This document shows, in pieces, positions 9,260-14,921 of a DNA stretch of 14,921 nucleotides; the stretch's first letter is position 1, and the number at the start of each line of letters is the position of its first letter. The stretch comes from Podila epigama (Eukaryota; Mortierellomycota; Mortierellomycetes; Mortierellales; Mortierellaceae), in the NCBI GenBank assembly GCA_015679605.1, contig JAAAVE010000473.1, positions 1 to 14,921 of the forward strand, in the 5' to 3' direction. A model generated the notes under the pieces. The model was not told the DNA's origin and ran no database searches. It saw nothing but the letters and a program-made list of their open reading frames with translations. Position numbers and translations under genes: made by a program.

Positions 9260-11382
9260 GGTAGGCTTTTTATATCTTTACAAAAATAAGTGCTTGCTGT
9301 TACTGCTGAGGATTTCCTTTTTTTTTTTCAGTATGATAGAAATGGATGTGAGGTGAAAATTGTGTGAAGGAAGGGTGAAAAAAAAAAAAGAGGACGGAGG
9401 GGGTGAGACACTGGAGAACGAACAGTAGGGGTGGTGACATGGTTGGAAATAAGGAGATGCTGAGTGGAAATAAATGGTTTAGAGCATGAAGACACGTGCA
9501 GCTGTCGAGAAAACATTGTGTGGTGTGTGGTGTGTGGTGTCGAGGGTCATTGAGGCATCCGTAAGCGACCGACAGCGACCACAACGATACCGTGCTTTAC
9601 GCGTCATGCTGTTTGTCGCTTGAATAGTGGTGTTAAAGCAAACAAAAATGTAAGTCTAATTGAGGGGATTAGTGCTCCAGATAGCGCCGTATCCCGAGAT
9701 GTATCTGTTTGAGCGAAAAAACATGAAGCTGTGGTACCATGTAACCATCTAAAATCACAAGGTGCTAGTGTGTCCACTTCTGACAGCTGTTACCAAGTAA
9801 AATTACCACAGCCTAACATCACAAAAGTGCACAGCCTTGAGTCTCATTATCGCTTTACTGTTGGAACCGCATTGTCATGACTCTATTCTCTACTACTCTT
9901 CATTCAAAATTCATATATGGATAGCAGAGTTAGGAGCCAAAGGCGCTTAAGCCCTGTCTACAACGATTGAGCGTTATTAAACGTGCACTACGGGAAAGAA
10001 AACTCCTCGAATAACTGGCGACCCACGCGTTTCCAATTGAACCATTCCTTCCAATAAATAATATCATTCTTGAAGGGCATCCATCGGTAGGAAGATAGGG
10101 AGGCATTTCGCTGTAGTGGAGAACAGGTCAGGTGACAATCAACTGATACGTTGATGTCAAAAAAACAAAAGTTCCTATGAAGCATCTGAAAATACAATTA
10201 ACTTGGTAAGTACATGAGACATGACAAAAGGTTCTTCTCTTCCTCAGATGTCGTGGATCATTCAGCATGAATACGACAACACTGACGAAAAGGCAATTAG
10301 GGAAGGGTTGGTGGAGAAAGAAATTAACTGAATGTTGTCTGGTGCATTTCAATATGAGCAAGTTGGGGTGTTTTGATTGAATGGGCAGTTCCAAGCAAGC
10401 ATTTTTTTTTTCTGGGCTCAGACAACGTTCGCACTCGGAACAGCCACCTTTTCGCTATTGAGTAAAAGCGCCTGAGTGACAAGGGGACAGTGAGATTGTG
10501 AAGTAGTTGCTGTCTATCCTTGGATTTGAAAAAAGGTAACGCGTTCGTGTGCAATCTAGGTCTGAGGGGGTCTGAGGGGAATGCAGGCCTCGTTGACTAT
10601 CCACTTCTGACGTATCGACAGCTAAGGCTTGCACGAGCGACTCTAACAACTGGAGCGTTGAACTCAGCTCCACCACTCCGGAATTACATTTGGCCATGTT
10701 AACAAGGTCAATGGTTATAGAAAAAGCAACACGGCCTGAAAGAGTTCGTTACATCATCAGCATGCATATGCACCTTGACGTCTCTCCAGCTAATTTTTTC
10801 AGCCTCTCATCCCACCATGCTCCCTTTGTCCCAAGTTCCGCATTGCAAAGTCCACTTTTGTGATTTCCTCTCCAGCCGTGAAACTGCAACTGCAGCATTC
10901 CTCGGAATCGAACATGCTGGAACATTGCTTTTGACAGGAATGATGGCTTCGGCTTTGAGGAAAATGTGTCCATGATGATGAACGGGGTCAATATCTAAGA
11001 GGGGTGTGAACATGAACAACAAACGGCATGAGCTGAGTAGTAAAACACGCGAGCGTGGGAAATACGAGTTGACAAAATAGCGCGTTAGCTCTTTCTTCTA
11101 GGTGAGTTGGAGGGCGCGCAAATGAAATTAGACAAGGCTGTTGGAATGACGAAGAGAGCGAGCGACCGAGGAGTTTTTACCATCCGTGCCCAACATGGTC
11201 AATGCGACATGTTTCTCTTTTCCATTCTTCCCACATCTCCTCCTCCCTCGCCCCCCCAAAAAAAAGTCGCGTCTCTTCTTATTCATGTACGTACACAATA
11301 GCAGAAACGACTACAAATCTCAACCTCATCCCCAAGCTTCTGAAGCTTCCTTTCTATCCTTCTGTTAACCCCAGGCTATCAC

Positions 11383-11404
11383 CACTCGGAGCTCATTCCG
11401 AGTG
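11383..11404. repeat. inverted repeat, 8-bp perfect stem with 6-nt loop
   Basis: CACTCGGA (11383-11390) and TCCGAGTG (11397-11404) are exact reverse complements around GCTCAT. There is no U-tract after it and no adjacent gene end, so it is not an obvious terminator. Confidence 0.7.
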
Positions 11405-12475
11405 CCGCAAAGGGCTTTGAGCGGCTTGGGAAAAAGAACATCAGAAAAGAAAGGAAAGAGAAGGCAAACCAGGGCAAGGCAAACCAAGAAAAGAAAGAAG
11501 AGAAGAGAAAAAATGGAAAAAAAGAACAGGGCTCCCTCTCCCGTAACCAATCCCAACGGTGCATTACTGTATCTCAAAAGTCAAGTCCTTTGCCTCGCCT
11601 ATCCACCACCCATGAGCCATGGGAAGTTTGGCCTTTTTGATAAAACGTTGGGCTGGGTCAGTCGGGGCTTTTGTACGGTTAGAATACGTTGGTTGGGTAC
11701 ATGGTTCTTCTTTTGCTCTCTCTGTTTCTTTCTATTGACCGTGCATGCATTGTTGAAAAAAAAAAAAAACAAAAAAAATCTTTTTTCCTTTTCTTCCTTC
11801 TTTTCTTGGGCATTTTAGCATGAAGGACAAGGAAAGCCAAGTCAGTCTCGTCGCCCTCTTGTTCAATGTCCGTCCATGCAGCATAGCGAGAGCCGTTTGG
11901 TATGTTTGACCACGTCAATGGATGCAGCTGTTTCGTGCACCCCAAAAAGGACTACGTACAGAACTATACCATGCAATATGCACAATGGTGTACCTTCTAC
12001 GTTCTTATTATCACCACCTATGGGATACGTGAGCGCTTCTTTTTCTCGGTACGACCAAACAGAACATTCTGTGTTCTACAATCGCCGCTTGATCCTATTT
12101 TTGAGATGAGAACAGTGCGCTCTCATGTCTTTTCATCAGAGGAATGGTATGGTCCTGTAATTTGGAAAAAGAGTACCTCGATCAAAAGTGTGCATGGGAA
12201 AGTACTTTTCACACACAAAGAGTATGCTTGATGAGGGCAACGTGCGTTGAGGCATGCATGCATTTTGCTCTTTATGCGACACAATGGATCGGAGCGTAAA
12301 CAAAATAATTATGGCCTTTGCGTTTGGTTTGGTTTGGCCATTCTTTTCCAATTCCGTCAACATTCCCACATTGAGCACTACCCGAGGCCTACAGTACTTT
12401 CGATCTATGTCTTTCCATGATGATGGGAAAAGCGAAAGAGACAGAGCGCAATAGCCAACAACAAACAAGTGGAAG

Positions 12476-12491
12476 CAAACAAACAAACAAA
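12476..12491 (+). repeat. (CAAA)4 simple repeat
   Basis: Four CAAA units followed by CAATAG in the intergenic region. Short and non-coding. Confidence 0.7.
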
Positions 12492-12639
12492 CAATAGCCA
12501 CCTCTCTCTGTTCAACCGTTGGGAAATGAATTGCATCGGTCGCACGATCATTCCTTCCATGGCGGCTATACCTGTTTGTTGTCTTGTCTTTATTGCTATT
12601 GTTACAGCTCAATTGTTTGCATTGTTCTTGGGCGAATGG

Positions 12640-12667
12640 TTTGCAGTTTGCAGTTTGCAGTTTGCAG
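12640..12667 (+). repeat. four tandem copies of a 7-bp unit TTTGCAG
   Basis: Four perfect head-to-tail 7-mers. Each ends in CAG and resembles a splice acceptor, but they lie in a region with no supported gene. Confidence 0.85.
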
Positions 12668-12785
12668 CTGGATGATCTGTCTTTGAATGTCTGTTACCTC
12701 TGCATGGTTTGACCTGCTGCATGTCATGATGAACCCATCCGTCTTGTTCAACGTCTTTTTGTCTGCATTCTGTTCTTCACACTAT

Positions 12786-12999
12786 TGACTATTGACTTAA
12801 AAAAAAAAAAAAAATGTCACGCTCCTCATGTTAGAAAGTACAGTAGACGAAATAAGAACAAAAAAAAAAAATAGACATAAATAGCATCGAGCATTCCCCC
12901 CCTTTTATCCACATCTCTCACATCATCATTTTCTCTTCCAACAACAACAACCAACAACCAACAACAACACACAGCATTCAAAAACCAACAAACATCAAC
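12786..12999 (+). promoter_or_regulatory. core promoter and CAA-rich leader of the Kazal gene
   Basis: Two A runs (from about 12799 and 12860) are followed by CATAAATAG (12876-12884), a plausible TATA-like element about 120 nt before the start codon. A C-run with TTTTATCC and a CT-rich stretch follow. The last 60 nt are built from CAA and CCAAC units with almost no G, ending ATCAAC before ATG. Such unstructured CAA-rich leaders are typical of efficiently translated mRNAs, matching the strongly biased codons of the gene. Confidence 0.55.
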
Positions 13000-13920
13000 A
13001 TGATCTCCAAGCTCACCACCGTTGCCATTTTGGCCACCGTTTTCTTCTCTGCTGCCTCGGTCTCTGCTCTGCCCGTCGACACTGCTGCCGCCAAATGCCC
13101 TGATGCCTGCCCTTTCATTTATGATCCCATCTGCGCCTCCTCCAAGACTGGTACCCAAACCTTCAGCAACGCTTGCGTCCTCAATGCCCACAACTGCAAG
13201 AACCCCACCGACCTGTTCTCCGTTCTCTCCAAGGGCGAGTGCAAGCCTGCCGTCGAGGAGTGCAACAAGGCCTGCACCAGGGAGTACAACCCTGTTTGCG
13301 GCACCTCCAAGACCGGTGCCCTCAAGACCTTCTCTAATGACTGCGTTTTCAAAGTCCACAACTGCGAGAACCCCACTGAACAATTCACTATCTTGAACAA
13401 GGGTGAGTGCAAGCCAGCCCCTGAGAAGTGCCTCAAAGCCTGCACCATGGACTACCGTCCCGTCTGCGGCACCTCCAAGAACGGCACCCTCCAGACCTTT
13501 GGTAACTCCTGCAGCCTTGAGGTCTACAACTGCGAGAACCCCAGCAACCAGTTCACTGTCATGAGCCAAGGCGAGTGCAAGCCAGTCCCTGAAAAGTGCG
13601 AGAAGGCCTGCACCAAGGACTACAGACCTGTTTGCGGCACCTCCAAGAGCGGAGCCCTCAAGACCTTTGGCAACGAGTGCACGTTCAAGGCCCACAACTG
13701 TGAAAACCCTACCAACGCCTTCACCTTGTTGAGCCAGGGCGAGTGCAAGGCCGTTACCGATGAGTGCCCCAATGCCTGCACCAAGGATTACAGACCTGTT
13801 TGCGGCTCTTCCAAGAATGGCCTCAAGACCTTTGGCAACTTGTGCATGTTCAAGGCTCACAACTGCAAGAATGCGGATAACTCGTTCACCGTCCTTTACA
13901 ACGGCGAGTGCAAGGCATAA
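13000..13920 (+). CDS. secreted five-domain Kazal-type serine protease inhibitor
   Basis: Intronless 306-aa protein. Residues 1-23 are a signal peptide (basic ISKL, hydrophobic TVAILATVFFSAASV, cleavage after VSA). Five Kazal domains follow, with first cysteines at 33, 88, 144, 200 and 256 and last at 81, 137, 193, 249 and 304. Spacing is C-x3-C-x7-C-x13/14-C-x6-C-x14-C, with the family's Y-x-P-V/I-C and TF-G/S-N-x-C motifs. Expected disulfides are 1-5, 2-4 and 3-6. The second residue after Cys2, the P1 position that sets target specificity in classical Kazal inhibitors, is F39, R94, M150, K206 and K262. Six-residue linkers (KPAPEK type) join the domains, and N161-G-T is a potential glycosylation site. 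Codons end mostly in C or G, suggesting high expression. A role in defence against, or control of, extracellular proteases is inferred. The gap between Cys3 and Cys4 is longer than the 10 residues of ovomucoid. Confidence 0.9.
   Translation: MISKLTTVAILATVFFSAASVSALPVDTAAAKCPDACPFIYDPICASSKTGTQTFSNACVLNAHNCKNPTDLFSVLSKGECKPAVEECNKACTREYNPVCGTSKTGALKTFSNDCVFKVHNCENPTEQFTILNKGECKPAPEKCLKACTMDYRPVCGTSKNGTLQTFGNSCSLEVYNCENPSNQFTVMSQGECKPVPEKCEKACTKDYRPVCGTSKSGALKTFGNECTFKAHNCENPTNAFTLLSQGECKAVTDECPNACTKDYRPVCGSSKNGLKTFGNLCMFKAHNCKNADNSFTVLYNGECKA
13096..13911 (+). repeat. five tandem ~168-bp coding repeats (Kazal domains)
   Basis: Unit starts are 13096, 13261, 13429, 13597 and 13765, spaced 165, 168, 168 and 168 bp. 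Units 2-4 share the extra residue between Cys3 and Cys4 (14 instead of 13). Units 4 and 5 share TKDYRPVC and FKAHNC. Unit 1 is the most divergent. The copies differ at many sites, so the duplications are not recent. Confidence 0.85.
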
Positions 13921-14575
13921 AGAAGTCTGACCTTCTAATTTTTGAAGCTGCCTGTCAGTATGGCCATCAAGTTTTTATGGTCATTGTCAAGGAGTCTAGC
14001 ATTATTATCATATTCATTTCATTCCATTCTATTCCATCCATTATTCTATCCATTCCATCCATTCCATTCATCATAAAAAAAGCACATTATTTAGCATTCA
14101 ATCATCTAGAAAGCATTTACATCATATTAAAGACATCGTAGGCCGATCTCTTGGTCGCGACATACCATCATAAAAGTAGCCAGGGAAATTTTTTTTTTGA
14201 AATTTTGCTTCAATATGCACATCCGGACTCGAACGCACGCACCCTGCATCCACCCTGGCACTTTTGAGCCCCTTCTTTCACTCCTTTTCAAAATAATGCT
14301 TTGCCCCCCCCTTGACCTCACAGTGGCGTTATTCCTCGTCAGGTTTGAGAGCAGTCGTTGTCCACCTTTTGGATAGCTCCTGTTCAAAACTGGGCGGCGT
14401 TTATGCAAGGAGAACGGGTAAAAGATAATGAGAGGCAAGTCGCGTACGTACTGTACATGAGGTTTGCCTACATATGCAGGGTGATCCTTTTCCCCCTTTT
14501 TTTTACTCTTTGTCTTGGTCTCAATCCTTTCCTTTCTTTTCTTCCATTACCCACCAAAGAACCTTGACAACAACA
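13921..14575. other. spacer between the Kazal gene and its paralogue
   Basis: It holds the Kazal 3' end without a clear AATAAA, an ATTCC/ATCC-type simple repeat (listed separately), a run of about 10 T near 14190, a tRNA-promoter-like pair of boxes on - (14225-14260), and a pyrimidine-rich stretch (14490-14560) leading to a CAACAACA leader at 14567-14575. No supported gene. Confidence 0.5.
14013..14073 (+). repeat. degenerate ATTCC/TCCATTCC pentamer-like satellite
   Basis: About 60 nt of imperfect TTCATT, ATTCCATT, CTATTCC and ATCCATTCC units just after the Kazal stop codon, in the presumed 3' UTR. Confidence 0.7.
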
Positions 14576-14607
14576 ATGCTTGCTTCTCAAATACCAATCT
14601 ATGGTTT

Positions 14608-14910
14608 ATGGCTGCCGTTCTTTTGTCTCATCGCATAGCAATTATTGTCTCTTCACCCATTGATCGTTCTGACCAAGATATCAAGTATAAAGACCCTGTC
14701 TGTGCAGTAAACAATGCTGGCAAACAAAAGATGTTTGACAACCAGTGCAAGCATCAAATTTACAACAACGGGGCATCCGCCGATAGCCCAATAGCATACC
14801 TACGTGACTGGTGGTGTGATGACAGCCCTCGATGCGGCTCAGCGCCACAAACTGGCAATCCTGTCTTAATCCTCAGAATCCTCGGCGTCCAGAGGAAAAA
14901 TGTATATTGA
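14608..14910 (+). CDS. degenerate single-domain Kazal-like protein, possible pseudogene
   Basis: A 100-aa frame from the ATG at 14608. Residues from YKDPVCAVNNAG align with the Kazal gene: Cys3, 14 residues, Cys4 (DNQC), then six residues to a position where Cys5 is replaced by Asn (KHQIYNN), and Cys6 in RDWWC. The positions of Cys1 and Cys2 fall on Arg and Asp (RSDQD). One extra Cys follows (SPRC), and the C-terminal tail (NPVLILRILGVQ) is unlike the neighbour. The N-terminus MAAVLLSHRIAIIVSS is a poor signal peptide. A better one (hydrophobic GLWLPFFCLIA) starts at the ATG at 14576, after a CAACAACA leader, but in another frame that stops at 14636. A frameshift or an unseen splice event is therefore likely. 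It may be a decaying tandem duplicate or an effector-like secreted protein. The exact start is unsure. Confidence 0.45.
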   Translation: MAAVLLSHRIAIIVSSPIDRSDQDIKYKDPVCAVNNAGKQKMFDNQCKHQIYNNGASADSPIAYLRDWWCDDSPRCGSAPQTGNPVLILRILGVQRKNVY

Positions 14911-14921
14911 AATTGACACTT

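Larger units (their letters stand above)
9260..12785. other. long intergenic region without a supported protein gene
   Basis: About 3.5 kb between the - gene at 9259 and the leader of the Kazal gene. Frames above 60 codons exist on both strands but are short, overlapping and low-complexity, and none shows a known motif. Contents include a run of 12 A near 9378, a short duplication GGTCTGAGGG near 10560, a palindrome AAGCTTC-T-GAAGCTT at 11335-11348, an 8-bp hairpin at 11383-11404, a purine-rich stretch at 11430-11530, a run of 14 A at 11756-11769 followed by a pyrimidine tract, and the tandem repeats listed separately. No tRNA, rRNA or spliceosomal RNA signature was seen by eye. It could hold regulatory DNA or a non-coding transcript. 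Confidence 0.5.

Noticed and set aside
9923-9980. tRNA-Leu-like segment with an A-box-like TAGCAGAGTTAGG followed by AAGGCGCTTAAG
   Set aside because: No B box within the expected distance and no pairing acceptor stem.
11402-11818. 138-codon + frame with Lys/Arg-rich start and Phe/Lys-rich end
   Set aside because: Composition follows the purine tract and the A14/T-rich stretch. Low complexity, with no family resemblance.
12136-12612. 158-codon - frame in the gene-free region
   Set aside because: Longest frame there, but with no recognisable motif, no regular hydrophobic pattern, codon use unlike the neighbouring genes, and a start inside simple repeats. Not strong enough to call.
12826-13860. 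A 344-codon open frame on the - strand opposite the Kazal gene
   Set aside because: It is the antisense shadow of a cysteine-rich repetitive gene with C/G-ending codons. Its Gly/Ala/Leu/Val repeats track the five Kazal units, while the + frame has a signal peptide and conserved cysteines.
14128-14155. GATCTCTTGG similar to the 5.8S rRNA core, and CGTAGGC similar to the 5S rRNA end
   Set aside because: Only about 10 and 7 bases match and the flanking rRNA sequence is absent, so this is coincidence.

Overview
The window looks like nuclear DNA of a filamentous, early-diverging fungus, probably Mucoromycota (Mucorales or a relative). This is an inference. It rests on short GT-AG introns, a p23/Sba1 co-chaperone, an Avt3/Avt4-type vacuolar amino-acid transporter, secreted Kazal-type inhibitors, long A/T homopolymer runs, CA- and CT-rich leaders, and C-ending codons in the best expressed gene. 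There is no operon structure, CRISPR array, convincing tRNA or rRNA, or recognisable transposon.

Layout from left to right. (1) A spliced p23/Sba1 Hsp90 co-chaperone gene on + (234-1362, five coding exons). Its first two coding exons are only 5 and 17 nt, and a nine-fold Met-Gly-Gly repeat lies near its C-terminus. (2) Convergent to it on -, an intronless gene (1451-2989) for a putative SAM-dependent methyltransferase with an OB-fold-like N-terminus and a CCCH zinc-finger-like motif. (3) A 1.7-kb divergent spacer (2990-4686) whose last 370 bases are strikingly poor in G. (4) An Avt3/Avt4-like vacuolar amino-acid exporter on + (4687-7263, three exons, 705 aa). (5) Convergent to it on -, a two-exon gene (7484-9259) for an unrecognised, largely disordered, acidic, probably nuclear protein. 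(6) About 3.7 kb (9260-12999) with no convincing protein gene, holding purine/pyrimidine tracts, short tandem repeats and some splice-like signals. (7) A secreted five-domain Kazal-type protease inhibitor on + (13000-13920). (8) A degenerate Kazal-like paralogue downstream on + (14608-14910).

The p23, methyltransferase, transporter and disordered-protein genes look like ordinary housekeeping loci with no obvious shared pathway. The right end is the most distinctive part. The five Kazal domains carry different predicted P1 residues (Phe, Arg, Met, Lys, Lys), so one secreted chain could inhibit several protease classes. The neighbouring paralogue has lost three of the six Kazal cysteines and may have a frameshifted signal peptide, consistent with local duplication followed by decay or re-purposing.
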